Counted from the stretch's first letter, positions 21,205-33,417 are shown. The stretch: 64,000 bases of DNA from Cricetomys ansorgei (GCA_026225945.1 JAMJFZ010001089.1:6323501-6387500); one strand, 5' to 3'. Program-made: numbers and translations. The notes: a model not told the origin generated them from the letters alone.

Positions 21205-21450
21205 ATATGCAGCCTGGGTCATGTGTGTCCCAGGCAGGTCTCAACCTTGCTGTGAGGCCAAGGATGACCCTGAACTCTTCACCCTCCGGTTTCCACATTC
21301 TAGGTGCTAGGATTACACTAATGCAATGCCACATCTGGTTTAGACCAGTACCTGCCACCCCACCAGGTTCATGTGGTGCCAGGGATTGAAGGCATGGCTT
21401 CATGCATGCTAGACAAGTGCTTATTTTACCAACTGAGCTACAGCTCCAGT
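21205..21450 (-). mobile_element. B4 SINE (B1 part fused to ID part)
   Basis: Reverse B1-like half (CTAGGTGCTAGGATTACAC) followed by a reverse ID half (GCATGCTAGACAAGTGCTTA, CCAACTGAGCTACAGCTCC), the B4 arrangement. Confidence 0.65.
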
Positions 21451-21540
21451 CCAATATGTACAAGTCTTCAAGTTATTTTGACTGCTGTCTTCTTCTATGT
21501 GATTATTATCAATTATTATTGCTATTATTATAGCTCTTTG

Positions 21541-21632
21541 TGATAATGTCTTGCTAAGTAGCCCAGTCTGGCCCATCCCCTGCGGCGCTCCTGCCTCAGC
21601 CTCCTGAATGTGCTGATGTGAGCCACCAGGCC
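21541..21632 (-). mobile_element. Diverged B1-type SINE
   Basis: GTCTTGCTAAGTAGCCCAG...CTCCTGCCTCAGCCTCCTG...GAGCCACCAGGCC. Confidence 0.6.
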
Positions 21633-21823
21633 CAGATTCTGTGTGATTATTAGTGATAAAAGCTTAATTACCATTTGGCTTGAATACACAAATCATTCAA
21701 TTTTGACTACCGAATCAAGATTTTCTGATTGTTCTTAACACTTCACTTTAGTCACGGATAGGTTTGAAATGCCTGCATTCAAATGTAACCTTCTTCTATC
21801 TTCAGCCTCTTCCCGTTGTTATT

Positions 21824-21992
21824 ATGCTTGTGTGTGTGTTTGTGTGTGTGTGTACATGCATGTGTGTGTATGTGTGCATGTGCATGTGTGTGCGTGTGTG
21901 TGTACTTGTGTGTGCATGCGTGTGTGCATGCGTGTGTATGTGTGTGTGTACGTGTGCATGCGTGCATGTGTGTGTGTGTGTATGAGTGTGGA
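21824..21992. repeat. Imperfect (TG)n/(GCATG) tract
   Basis: Long TG-rich tract with interspersed GCATGC and TACATG. It creates Cys/Val-rich and His/Thr-rich pseudo-ORFs on both strands. Z-DNA-prone. Confidence 0.9.
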
Positions 21993-22239
21993 CACATGGT
22001 GTAAATGTGCAGATGACAGGACAGCCTTGGTTGTTGGTCCTTGATTTCCAACCTGTTGTTTCTGGTTGTTTGCAGTTGTCGATACTTGAAATTCACACTC
22101 TGGCCAGCCTAGCGGAAATGAGCCCCACATTCATGGACAGAACCTGAATAGAGCTCAAAAATAAGGTAAAGAATGATTGAAGAAGACACCCAGTGTAGAC
22201 CTCTGGCTTTTATACACATCTGTACGAACAGGTGCATGT

Positions 22240-22247
22240 ACCACACA

Positions 22248-22284
<37 letters not shown>
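22240..22284. repeat. (CA)n-(GA)n microsatellite
   Basis: A short CACACACA run leads into about 17 GA units. Confidence 0.95.
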
Positions 22285-22287
<3 letters not shown>

Positions 22288-22635
22288 AAACATCAATATC
22301 AATGTAATAAATGATACATCTCTGATTATAAGATTCCAAATCATGGTCATATTTAAGAAGTCTACTTCATTTATCATTTCCATTCCCTTCAGTCGCAGAT
22401 AGCTTAGCTCTTAGCCTACCGTATCTGACAAAACAAGGTCCCGAGTGATCACACCCTCAGTTGCTGACAGAAACCTGACTCCAGTCGTTGCCATTCTTAT
22501 GTGAGCTTATCGGTAAGAGGTGGATCTTGCGGTGTAAATCATGTGCATATATGAACGCATAAACCTATGCTCACGTCTGAGAGAGCTATTCCTTGATCTA
22601 TTCCAAATGTTAGGAGTTAAAAAATCCATGCCTCA

Positions 22636-22815
22636 GGCTGGAGAGATGGCTCGGTGGTTAAGAGTGCTAGGTGCTCTTCCAGAGGTCATGAGTTCAATTC
22701 CCAGCAACCACATGGTGGCTCACAACCATCTATAACGAGGCCACATGCCCTCTTCTGGTATGCAGGAGTACATGCAGATAGAACACTCATATGCATAAAT
22801 TTAAAAACAAAATCC
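22636..22815 (+). mobile_element. B2 SINE
   Basis: Well-preserved head GCTGGAGAGATGGCTCGGTG and body CACATGGTGGCTCACAACC. Confidence 0.93.
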
Positions 22816-22849
22816 AAGCCTCAAAGGCAGGAAACGAAGCATTTGAGGT

Positions 22850-23965
22850 TAGCCCAGATAGATTTTTGGTTTTATCATTACTAGGTGACCTAACATTTAG
22901 CTGAATGGAAAACAGGTTTACAGAGTAGAAAACATCCATGTGTCGTTATCTAAATAACCAACACGTTATTTGACTTCTTCCATAAGTGCCATTTGATGGA
23001 CATTGTTATTGATAATAATTGGAGGTATCCGGGGTCAGGGATGTGTGGGATGACAGGTCATGAAGTCATCCTGAGGACCACAGTTCAGTGTGATGGAACA
23101 GCAAGGGGCTGGAGCTGTTTGTGTCCTGTTCTTCATTCCCACAATTCTATCACTCTGGCTGTGATTCCTAAATTCCACTCCCTACTCCCAGGCCTTGCCT
23201 ATATCTTTTCCAAATCTACAGGATGCCATCCAGCACTGTACTTACCTCCCAAAAGGCCTGCATCCACACTTACCAGTCTTTTCCCCAGTGCCAGGCAACT
23301 GCAGTCAGAAAGCCTGATTCTAAAGCCAGCTAGCCACAAGCTGGCTGGATGTCCTCAGCAAGTTTCTTCTTGTCCTGGAGTCTTGTTTCCCAAGGAGGAA
23401 TGCAAGATTGTCAGCCCTAGTGATTTCCGAGCCTTCTCCAGATGTGTAAGCTCCTCGAGTCCCTTGCCAACTCAGACCAGAAACACGGTCCAGTTGAAAC
23501 ACACAACTGAGAAATTGGAGTGGGGAAACTGGAAAAAACAGGGGATGTCTTCTGTCACTTTTCCAAGCAGCAAGTCGGAACATGGAGTGTCGATCCCATT
23601 TAGATTTGCCATTGTTTGTATGTGAGGCGAAGTGTTCCCACTGGTGTGCATCTCCCTCTATAAAATCCAAGTGACTTCTCTCTACAGAAATAAGGTCAAC
23701 GCTACCTCATAGACTCATTATCTTCCGTAAAGAGAACTATATGAAAACATGCCAAGAATATCCAGGAATGTCATAAAGAGTTATGGTGTGTCCTTAAGGG
23801 AATTGAGTTGTATAAGCCCTGAATGAATTCTGTATAATAATCTGTATGTTAATTCTAATTTTAAAATTTTGTTTTTTGAAAAAAAAAAACACAATTAGTG
23901 CTACAGTGTTATTCATCATTGTCTAAGCAAATGATCATGTTGAAGCTGCATATTTAAATGTACAA
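22850..23965. other. Unique sequence with one longer ORF of doubtful meaning
   Basis: No repeat is recognised. A 210-codon ORF (22993-23625, plus) is the longest outside CpG islands. Its translation has no domain, repeat or transmembrane pattern I recognise, and no splice or promoter context, so I do not call it a gene. An A-run lies at 23879-23891. Confidence 0.4.
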
Positions 23966-23969
23966 AAGT

Positions 23970-24112
23970 TGCCAGGCGGTAGTGATGCATGCCTTTAATC
24001 TCAGCATGTGGGAGGCAGAAGCAGGCAGATCTCTGAGTTTGAGGCCAGCCTGGTCTACACAGTGAGTTCTTTGAGCTACACAGAAAAACACCATCTCAAA
24101 ACAACCACAACA
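23970..24112 (+). mobile_element. B1 SINE
   Basis: GCCAGGCGGTAGTGATGCAT...GAGGCCAGCCTGGTCTACAC with an A-rich end. Confidence 0.92.
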
Positions 24113-24286
24113 AAAATACAAAAGTCATGTAAAAATAAATTTACTTTAGCCACAAGCACCTGAACCTGGAAAATCATGAGAACTGCCCACCTTGCCTTGA
24201 CAGATAGTAACCATCAGCGAGTTAAAACTCTGCCGTTTTCCAATTGCCCCTGTGGTTCGACTGTTGGTCTTCATAGAGTCCTTCAG

Positions 24287-24600
24287 TACTTACTGTGTTA
24301 GTAGCTTTTCCCATCACTGTGACCAGAGGGAACTCAAGGTTTCTTGTTTTGGAGAATTCCATCAGGAAGCCCCATGGGAGCAGAAGCATGAGGCTGTGAG
24401 AGACGTTCCCCCACATATCTGCAGATCAGGAAGAAGAGAAAGGGGAATGTGGGTGCCCATCTGGCCTTTTCCTTCTCTTTTTTATTCAGTCTGATTCCCC
24501 AACACATGGGATGGGGCCACCACCACCACCAACATTCAGGGTGAGTTTCCCTCCCTGCATTTAGGAATCACTCTCTCAGACACATCTGAAGGTGAGCCTC
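24287..24600 (-). mobile_element. MaLR-type LTR (ORR1-like)
   Basis: In reverse it begins with the family's TGTGTTAGTAGCTTTTCCC end. It contains CACCAACATTCAGGGTGAGT and CTCTCTCAGACACATCTGA, phrases of the rodent ORR1 LTR as I remember it. The family name is from memory. Confidence 0.5.
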
Positions 24601-24604
24601 ATCA

Positions 24605-24905
24605 ACGGGTTTGCCTCTGAAACCTCCTCCACAGGCTCCTGTTTTAAATGCTTCAGCAGGTGGGGAAAGTCACTGGGGGAGGGCCTCGAAGATTATACCC
24701 ACCCCTTCCTTTTTTCTCTCCGCTTCCTGGGATGTGATTTGTGGACTGTCCCAGGGCAGCTCCTGCTCCAGGAATTGCTCTGTTCTGTCATGCCCACCCT
24801 GTTAGGATGGACTGTATTCCTGTGAAACTATGAGTCCAAATCAACCTTTTCTCCCTTAAGTTGGTTGTGTCAGGTAGTTTTTGGTTACAGGGACCAAAAA
24901 GTAAC
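24605..24905 (+). mobile_element. MaLR-type LTR (ORR1-like), 3' half clearer
   Basis: Ends with TATGAGTCCAAATCAACC...CTTAAGTTGGTTGTGTCAGG...AAAAAGTAACTAATG, the characteristic ORR1 3' end. Together with 24287-24600 it forms an inverted LTR pair. Confidence 0.5.
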
Positions 24906-25702
24906 TAATGCTCTGGTTGAGGTTGCCTGGAGAGGAGGGGTCTCAGATGAACAGAGAAAAGACCCAACGAAGAACCTCAGGTTCTTTGAGTCAGGAGGAT
25001 GAAGGACATCTGTAACAACAGCTGTTGTGGCTCCATATAAAGCAGATCCTGGGCACGAAGACAGGAAGTAGATCCTGAGCAGGAAGTCAGTGGGTGGGGA
25101 AAGCACCTCAGCACTGCAAGCCACTTATTGCCCCATGAGCCTCCTGCACTCACTAGTAAGAAGGGTGCACAAATTCCTGACCGAGCTGAGAGAGTCTGCG
25201 AGAGGTCACAAAGCCAATACCGAATCACTGCTAAGGTACCCTAGCATAGACCGCTTGAAGCTCAGACATTTGTCCTCTCACAGTTCTAGTGGCTGCAAAT
25301 CCAAGTTCAATGTGCCTCCAGGGCTGGTTTCTGTTGGGGGTCACTATTTCTGGCTTGAAGACAACTATGCTCTCTTTATTATTATTACGATTTTTAACTT
25401 TATACTTCCTTTATTACTTACTATTTATTTTTATGTTCATGTGGGTCTTACTAAGTAGCTCCCAATGGCCTTAAACTCAGGATCTTCTTGGCTCAGCCTT
25501 CTGAGATCTGGGATCACAAGTGCATATGGCTACATGCAGCTAGACAGGAACTCTCTTGCTGTGTCTTCATGTGAAAATTGACATCTCACCTCTGTGTATG
25601 TGCATGTGAGATGCATTAATTTAGACTCTTTTCTTCTTTTTTCTTTCTTTCTCTCCACCCCCCCTTTCTCTCTTTCTTCTACTCCTTTTTTTCTTCTTTT
25701 GG

Positions 25703-25775
25703 TGATAAGACCAGATTCCAGGTTCTTGTGGAGCTAAGCATGTACTGTGTCACTGAGCTGTGCTCTCAACCCCTT
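25703..25775 (-). mobile_element. ID/B4 SINE fragment
   Basis: GAGCTAAGCATGTACTGTGTC and CACTGAGCTGTGCTCTCAACC are the reverse of an ID head. Confidence 0.6.
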
Positions 25776-26154
25776 TTCCTCTTCTTATGAGAACACTATC
25801 CCTGGCTGATTAGGACTCCACCTCATTCAGTTTTAACTCCCTAAGTCCCTATGTACAAATGTAACCATGTTTGGAGTTCCTACTTGGGCCAGTGAATGCG
25901 TGAAGGAACACCACAACATCAACAACATACCGCTAGACCTCAAAACCACGGTCATTCGTGATGCTGTTAGTGCTGGGTTGTTGTTGTTGTTGTACCTTTA
26001 TGGGTTTTATTATTTTATAATATATAGACAACCCATGATCAAAACACAACTCTTCTTTGGAAATTTAAAAACGGATTCATTTAACTTTAATCAAGTCTAA
26101 TCAGTATCTTCAGCAACAAAAGTTTAACAAAAGTTTAACAAAAATTGGCCAACA

Positions 26155-26168
26155 CTGCCATCTACTGG
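26155..26168 (-). promoter_or_regulatory. CTCF core motif match
   Basis: The minus strand reads CCAGTAGATGGCAG, fitting all 14 positions of the degenerate CTCF core CCASYAGRKGGCRS. It is not inside a SINE I recognise. Occupancy is unknown. Confidence 0.45.
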
Positions 26169-26512
26169 ATTTTTGTTCAAAGCTCGTTCGTTAGATTTTT
26201 ATTTTTATTTTGTTAATATTGTAACTTACCTGCTGGTATAACGTTTTTTCCTTTTCTAACTGGAGTAAAAAATGCCCTCGATTTCAGTTTAATCTAATCA
26301 ATATTCTAAGAAATACACAAGGACCCTAAAATCATAGACACGATCTTTTGCTGTCTCCAGGATCCTGTCCAAATCTATACCTGAAAAGTATGAACAGGGG
26401 TTGAAGATGGGGTGCTCTTTAATTCTGGGAACAATCTATGTTCTCTTCATAGTGAGGGTGGTCTTGTTCGTTTATCATAAAGTGCTTGATCTCCTTGCTT
26501 ACCCAATCCATG

Positions 26513-26590
26513 GAGAGAGAAAGAGGGAGAGGGAGAGGAGGGGGAGAGGGAGAGGGAGAAAGAGAGAGGGAGGGGAGAGAGAGAGAGAGC
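26513..26590. repeat. (GAGAGG)n purine tract
   Basis: G/A-only tract with GGGAGA units. Confidence 0.92.
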
Positions 26591-26977
26591 ACATACTCCT
26601 CCTGAAGCCTGGTGATGGGAAATGAGACTTTACTACCAGAACCTAACAAACACACACCTGCTGGCAGTGAGGACCAAGTTCAACCCTACAGAGCTGGTTT
26701 CAAAGGCTCACAGAGCTGTGGAAATCAGCGTGTTTCTTTGGGAAGGCTTTGCCATTCCCATGGGTCTGAGGCACTGGAGTCCTTGACATGGCCATGTTCA
26801 TGTCAATAATGTACCATCACTCAGGACTCCCTTCATCTGCTCCCCATGGAGGCTTACGTAATCAGAGTCCACGCATAAATAGCAATGTCACAATAGAATC
26901 TAGTATTTTATACAGTGACCTATATTAATAAAACTAAGATCAATGAATAAAAAGGACAAAGTTCAGAAGTGATGGAG

Positions 26978-27035
26978 TGCATGCTCAGCACGAAGGAGGC
27001 TCTGCTTCGATCCCTAGCACCTCGGAAAAGTAAAG
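26978..27035 (+). mobile_element. ID-type SINE fragment
   Basis: GTGCATGCTCAGCACGAAGG...TTCGATCCCTAGCACC resembles the ID A and B boxes. Confidence 0.5.
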
Positions 27036-27171
27036 GGTGAGGAGGGGTTGGAGGAGTCCCAGTCATGTAGGGTATGAGAGTGTTTGGCTTCATGAAACAC
27101 AAGGCCGGGCATGGGGCTGAGGTAGAGAGTTTACCTAGTACATACAAAGGCCACGGGTTCCTGGGAAAGGA

Positions 27172-27268
27172 GAAAGAATGGAAGAAGGGAGGGATGGAGA
27201 GAGGGAGGTGGAGGGAAGAATGGAAGAAAGGAGAGAGGAAGGGGGGAGAGAGAGAGAGGGAGGGATGA
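27172..27268. repeat. (GGAA/GGGA)n purine tract
   Basis: Imperfect tetranucleotide G/A repeat. Confidence 0.9.
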
Positions 27269-29235
27269 AGGATGCTGTAACATACCATCTCAACAAGACC
27301 AAACACCACAGAATACACACCCTTAGCAACCCAGGAACTTTTGAAAAAATGGATCGCTTATTGGGATACAAAGCAAGTCTCCTCAAGTATAGAAAAAAAT
27401 GAAATAATTCCTTGTGTTTTATCTTACTGCAGTGGAATCGAGTTAGAAATCAACAGCAAGAGACGCTATATAAAACACACACAGTCATGGGGATTAAACA
27501 ACACACCATTGAAAGATGAATGGGTCACTGCAGAAATCAAAGGAGAAAAAAATGGTCCTGTAACTATTGGAACGAACGTGAAAGCACAACAGAACATCTG
27601 AGTGTTTAAGTCAAAACACTGAAAGCTCCCGAATACACAACACAATGATACATCTTAAGACATTGAAAAAACAAGAACAACCCTTAAAGCAGTAGATGGA
27701 AATAAATGAGTAAGATCAGGTAATGAGTGGAATAAAAATAAATGCAAAGAATCGATGCTATGGAAAGTTGGTTCTTTGAAAAGCAGACAAGGTCAACCAA
27801 CTCCTAACTAAATTAAAACCAAAATTAATAAAAACTAGAGACAAAAAATAGATATGACAACAGATACCAACCCAATTCAGAGAGTCGTAAAAATGCACTG
27901 AATTGGATAATCTAAAATAAATGGATAAATTTCTTGGTAAATATGTCTACTAAAGTTAAGCCAAAATGAGAGAAATAGTTTAAATAAATCTATAATGAGC
28001 AACAAAATTGAAACAATAATTCAAAAAAAAAATCTCCCAACTGGAAAAAAAAAAAAAACCCAGGTTCAGATGGATTCGCGACAGGTTTCTATCAGACCTT
28101 CAAAACAGAACTAATGCCAACACTTCTTAAAGTATTTTGTAAAATGGAGAATGAGCATTTCTGAACTCTTTTTATGAAGCCAATATTAACCTAATACTTA
28201 AGAAAGACACACACAAGAAAAGAGAATTATAGACCCATTACGGTGACTACAAAGCAAAAATTCTCCATTAAATAGTTGCACAATGAATTCAAGAACATGA
28301 CAAAAAGATCATTCCTCATGACCAAGTTAACTTTATTTCAGAGATGCAGAGATGGTTCAACATGTGTAAGTCAAAAACTTCAATTCGTCACATACATAGA
28401 CTCAAGAGCAGAAACCACATGGCCATCTCCATAGATACAGAAAAGCCCTTTGGTAAAAACCTAATATCTTTTCATGATAAAAGCCCTGGTGAGGCTAGTG
28501 GTGAAGGCAATGTACAATAACATAATAATAATGCCATAATGATAATACCATAATAAAGACTATGTATGACACACTTATAGCCAACATCATGAAAAATGAA
28601 TAAAAATTCAAAACACTCGCACAAGGATTAGGAACAAGGCAAGTGTTCCTAATCCACTCCTATTCAATACAGTGCTTGAAGTTGTAGCTAGAGCAATAGG
28701 ACAAGAAAAGTAAATAAAAGAGACACAAATAAGAAATGAAGAAGTCAAGGTATTTCTATTTTTAAATGATATGATTCAATATGTAAAAGACCCTAAAGAC
28801 TCCACTAGAAAATTCCTGTAGCTGATAAACTTTCAGCAAAGTGTCATGATAAAAAAAAGTAACATAAACGAATAAATAATCTCCCTATACCCCAATGACA
28901 AAGATATTGAGAAAGAAATCAGGAAAACAGTCTCACTCATAATAGACTCAAAAACAAAACAACAACAACAACAAACCTTTAAAATACTGAAAAGTGAAAT
29001 CGAAGAAGACACTATAAGGTAGAAGGCTTCCCAAACTTATAGATCAGTAGGACGGCTACTGTGAAAATGACCATCCTGTCAAAAAGCAATCTACAGATTC
29101 AACAAAATTACAATCGTTCTTAACAGAGTCAGGAAAAGCAATCTTAAGATTCAGATGGAAGCACAAAACCCTCAGATAGTCAAAGCAGTCCTGAGAAGAG
29201 AGAATGCTGCTGAAGGTATCTGATTTCAAGTAAAA

Positions 29236-29790
29236 GTATGGAGAGATGGCTCAATGGTTAAGAGCACTGACTGCTGTAGTTGTTATGCTGCTGAAGTGGC
29301 TCAGCAAGAACAAGACGGGAGGCATATTCTTAAGTGCAAACCCTGCCAGATCTCAGCAGAGGGAACCACTATCATGGCCAGCATCATACCAGACAGTGGA
29401 ACCCTGAGCATCTGAGCTCAGGTGTTTTTATTGATCCAGAACTCCTCAGGTGTTCTACTAATAGTATGGGCAGATCATTAGCAATCAAACATCCCCCATA
29501 TTAACCCATTACCTGCAGACAACACAAAACACCAAGACCTAGGCAGCCCCTCACCCAACAGTGCACAAAACAATTATCTTATACATGACTAAAAAGAACC
29601 TTCCACAACAGACTGCTTTTTCAGAAGACCCAGGTTCAATTTCCAACACCCACAGAGTGGCTCACAACCATATCTGTAACTCCAGTTCCAGGAAATCCCA
29701 CATCCTTTTCTCATCTTCACAGGCACCAGGCTTGCACATGATACACATGCAAACACACAGACAAAGCACTCATACATATAAAATAAAAAT
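29236..29790 (+). mobile_element. B2 SINE interrupted by a solo LTR
   Basis: The B2 head GGAGAGATGGCTCAATGGTT...GCACTGACTGC ends at 29274. The body resumes at 29611 with GACTGC...CAGAAGACCCAGGTTCAAT and runs through GTGGCTCACAACCATATCTG to an AT-rich tail. The break is exactly the 6-bp target duplication of the LTR at 29275-29610. Confidence 0.88.
29275..29610 (-). mobile_element. Solo LTR, ERVK-type, family 'A' copy 1
   Basis: A 336-bp TG...CA element flanked by the perfect duplication GACTGC (29269-29274 and 29611-29616). On the minus strand it starts TGTTGTGGAAGG and contains the polyadenylation-type sequence complementary to TTTTTATTGATC. A 6-bp duplication fits class II (ERVK) integrases. 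Family 'A' is my label; three other copies are in this window. Confidence 0.88.
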
Positions 29791-30821
29791 ATATCTTCGA
29801 TTTCAAGTAATACTTCAAAGTCATGGGAATAAAATCAGCATGGTACTGCCACAAAACAGACTCATAGAAAATGGAATAGAATCAAAGACCCAGATGTGAG
29901 TCCATACAATTACAGCCGCATGATCTTTGACAGAGATGCCAAAAATACTCATTAAAGAAAAGACAGTGTCTTCAACAAACGGTGCTGTGGAAACTGGATA
30001 TCTGCATGTAAAGAATGAAACTAGACTTTTCTCTTGTCCTGCATGAAAACCCACCTCTAAGTGGACCCAGGGCCTCAACACAGGATGTGAAACCCAAACT
30101 GCAAGAGGAATCAATAGGGAGAGGCATCCCAACTTAAGCACAGGTTAACTCTGCTCATAGCCTTCATCAGAGAAGCTTCTTCTTGCGATGGGCATGAGTC
30201 AATGTAGAGATTCATCAGTGGTTAAAGTGCAGATAAGTGCTTATCTCTAAACAGGACATCTATATTACCCTTTCCAAGGCTCTAGGACATCTGGAAGATG
30301 GGAGAAAAATAATGTAAGAGCCAAAGGTCGGGGAGGAGTGCTGTGATTCGATGCTTTGGGACATGAGATGACTATTGCGCTCTCGATATTGAACTCACTG
30401 TGGCTGTGGTTTCCTGCACAAAAGACTGAATCCATCTCCTTCTCATCGTGCATGGGAAAGGGACTCATGAGGCTCCACTCCTTACCCCACTAAGGGATTA
30501 TGGATAGTTATTGGGTGCTGGGAAAAGAGTGTTATTTTCTTTGGTGGTATAGCCACTGATAAGTTTCCTGTGGTCCAATAAACCATGTTTGGGCATCAAC
30601 CAGAATGAAACTCAGTGGGTAAAAACAACAAAAAAGAAAAACAACAGAGAAGTTACCAAAGCAGAAGGTTTAAGAGTGGGTGGATGGAAGGAGGTAACTG
30701 GGATGAAAATGACCAGAAGTTCAGTATATATGTGTATGAAGTTCTCAAAGAAAAATAAGAATTATGTTCCCTGAAAACAACCTTATCACAGTGGCTTAAG
30801 TTATTTCTCCTGCTTGCTTGC

Positions 30822-30953
30822 TCTCTTTCCTCTCTCTCTGTCTCTCTCTTTCTCTCTCTCTCCCTGCCTTCCTTCTCTCCTTTTCTTTCTCTGTCTTGGT
30901 CTCTGTCTCTCTCACTTTCTCTCTCTTTCTCACACACAAACACACACACACAC
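30822..30953. repeat. (CT)n-rich tract ending in (CA)n
   Basis: Imperfect CT repeats followed by ACAAACACACACACACACA. It directly follows the LINE-1 3'UTR. Confidence 0.9.
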
Positions 30954-30959
30954 ATTCCA

Positions 30960-32140
30960 AATATTTGCTGCTCTTGCATTATAAAGAGATTCCATGATAT
31001 CCAGAACCCAGCTTATTTTTACCTTGTTGCTCTCTCATCTCGAATGGCTGCTTCATGGTCCAAGGAGGTTGCTTATACAACAGCCATCAAACCCACATCC
31101 CAGTTCTCACAAAGGAGAAGCTTCTTAAAAGGAGCAGCACAAACTTCGGCTCTAGACATGATGTTACAGGCACGACCACATCGTCAGGTAAGAGAAAGAC
31201 ATAAAATGCAGGTGGTTTTTATTTGTTTGTTTGTTTGCTTGTTTGTTAAGCTGGACAGCAAAGAACAATACTCAAAATTGAGAGTGCTGATTTAGAAAGA
31301 GTAAAGTAAACAATGTCAGGACAGATGATCTGTAGTGTCTGCCATGGTATACTCACAGTTATACGGGGGGAGAATAAACAACATGCATAAAAAGATGTTA
31401 GAAAATCTTGGCTATCCAGATTCAAGTGCCCAGGAACAGTTGGTATCTTTGGAAAGATTTGTCTGTTGGAGAAAGAAGGAGCAAAGGCAGATTTAGGAAG
31501 TTACCTTCAAAGTTACCTACGGTCTTTGAATGTTATATTATAACCTGGTGTTTTATATAGAAAAAAAAACCTGCAATGTTAACACTAGCATTTTATTTTG
31601 GGTCTTGGATGCTAACTCAAAACCTCACCATCACTTTATGTAGGTCTATGTACTAAAGAAAATTTTACATGTTCAGAATAGAAAAACTGATGCTTTTGTT
31701 GCGTTTTGCCCGGGTTTCAGGGATGGGCTAGAGACAGGTTCTCATGATGTAATCAAGGATGGTCTCAAACTCACTGCATTGGCCAGCTGGCCTCAAATTT
31801 GCTCCTCCCACCTCAGTCTCTCCCGGGGCTGGGATTTGCTGGTGTGCAAATCACTCCCAGCTGGGTTGTACTGCTGTAGCATTTTTCACGGTTTATGCCT
31901 ACTGCTGTGAAACAATGACCTCAGCAACCTGATTAACACAAACCTTGCCTCTTGTAGTTGCCACTTTTGTGTGTGTCTGTGTGGTGGGAGTGCTTAAGAT
32001 TTACTTTCTGGAGCTAAACGTTTCTAGAGGGAATAGAAAAAAAGAAGTAAAATCCCTTCATTTGGAGCCAAGTGACAAGGAAATGTGAATGGTGAGATTA
32101 ATTAATTTTTTGTTTGTTAATTAATTATTAACTAATTAAT
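30960..32140. other. Mostly unique sequence
   Basis: It contains a (GTTT)n run (31217-31243), a diverged B1/B4 (31727-31863) and an AT-rich stretch (32095-32150). No gene seen. Confidence 0.5.
31727..31863 (-). mobile_element. Diverged B1/B4-type SINE
   Basis: GAGACAGGTTCTCATGATG, GGTCTCAAACTCACTG and GGGGCTGGGATTTGCTGGTG in reverse B1 order. Confidence 0.6.
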
Positions 32141-32149
32141 AAATATTTT

Positions 32150-32232
32150 TGCAGTGCAGGGGACTAAACCCATGGCCTTGCATACACCAGGGAACTGGTC
32201 TAATCACCAAGCAACATCTCTGTCCCAAGAGT
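32150..32232 (-). mobile_element. ID/B4 SINE fragment
   Basis: GGGGACTAAACCCATGGCC...TTGCATACACCAGGGAACTGG...CAAGCAACATCTCTGTCCC resembles a reverse ID unit. Confidence 0.5.
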
Positions 32233-32619
32233 TGCAGGTTTACTGTGACCAGGGAGAAGAAATGTTTCAAGTTGGCACCACACCCATTCTGTGGCTACAA
32301 TGTATTTCTCAACTTAGATGACTCTATCCAAAAGACCGAGTGCTAGGGTTTGATCCTCAGAGAGATACCCTGAGGAGTGGCAGAGCCTTGAAGAAGTATG
32401 GCCGAGTGGTAAGGTTTCAGGTGATTGGAGCTGTTCTTTTGTAAGGGGACAGAATGTCCTCAGCCTGTTTCTCTTTCTTTCTCTGAAGGACTTTGTTCTG
32501 ACACATGCTCCCATTATGAAGTGCATCTTAGCACAGTCCCCAAAGCAGCAGGTCCAACCAGTCATTTTTGGAACCAAAACTGTGAGCCACAAGAGCTTCT
32601 TTGTTCTTCCGTTGTTGTT

Positions 32620-32767
32620 ATTGTTTGTTTTCTGAAACAGGTTTCTCTGTGCAGCCTTGGCTGTCCTGGAACTCTCTCTGTAGATCAATTTGGTTTCAAA
32701 CTCAGATACCAGCCCGCCTCTACCTCCTGAATGCTGGGATTAAAGGTATGTACCACCATGTCTGGCT
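32620..32767 (-). mobile_element. B1 SINE
   Basis: AACAGGTTTCTCTGTGCAGCC...GCTGGGATTAAAGGTATG. Confidence 0.92.
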
Positions 32768-33417
32768 TTGATACTTTTATTTTTACAACTTGATTGTATC
32801 AGGCATCTGTTACTATTACACAAAGCAGTTGAGATTGAAGAAGAAATTGTGAGAATCAGAAGGGAAATACAAACTCAGAGGGCTGGGAAATGAAATATTT
32901 GTTCTTCCGGGTCAGTAACTTGTTTCATTATGTGTTTACACTCTGTTACTCATGCCAATAAATTTCCTCACGAAAACACACATTGGAACTTCAGGTACCA
33001 GACACCTAGATCAGGGAACGCATCTGAAAGGTTAGTTTTCCTTCCATTAAAGAGGTTGGAAGAGACGTGGCAACACAAGCCTTGTGTGTCTGCTAAGTGC
33101 CTGTGGGATCATGGGAGTTTTGATTAGTAACCTGTGGGGCTGTGCCTCCACAAGCTGATGATCCTGTGATTCACACTATTCCCTGATGCCTGAAATCCCT
33201 CTAAGATTCTACAAACCTCCCACTCTGCAATTCAGAGGAAACCCTGAAGTCTCAGGTAAGGCTTGCCCATAAAACAGGGCTGAATTGATCTGACAGAGCG
33301 CATCAGCAGATGGCACAGGGCAGATCAACAATCAGCTGCCACCACGGAGAAGGAAAGGGGGTGTGCAGAACAGAAGTGCGTTCTAGGATTCTGACATGGA
33401 GAAGAGGACACTCTTAT

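Larger units (their letters stand above)
24906..26500. other. Mostly unique sequence
   Basis: It holds a pyrimidine run (25627-25700), a reverse ID/B4 fragment (25703-25775) and a CTCF-like motif (26155-26168). No gene seen. Confidence 0.5.
27285..30775 (+). mobile_element. Old LINE-1: ORF2 remnant and 3'UTR, with later insertions inside
   Basis: From about 27285 the plus strand aligns in my reading with L1 ORF2: inter-domain and reverse-transcriptase phrases such as GGTTCAGATGGATTC, TCTTTTTATGAAGCCA and AAAAGAGAATTATAGACCCA, in the right order. Many stops and indels leave no intact ORF. After an insertion at 29236-29790 (a B2 split by a solo LTR) ORF2-like sequence resumes near 29800. It leads into an L1 3'UTR (about 30130-30770) with GGCCTCAACACAGG, CTCACTGTGGCTGTGG and an A-rich AACTCAGTGGGTAAAAACAAC segment. 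The 5' part, ORF1 and the endonuclease start are absent. It is immobile. Age is suggested by strong divergence and by carrying later insertions. Confidence 0.75.

Noticed and set aside
21764..22130. Cys/Val- and His/Thr-rich ORFs
   Set aside because: Translations of the TG/CA microsatellite.
22993..23625. 210-codon plus-strand ORF
   Set aside because: No recognisable domain, promoter or splice signals; one open frame of this size in 64 kb of mammalian DNA is not surprising. Conservation analysis would decide.
27341..27601. 86-codon ORF as a possible small gene
   Set aside because: It is part of the decayed LINE-1 ORF2 region.
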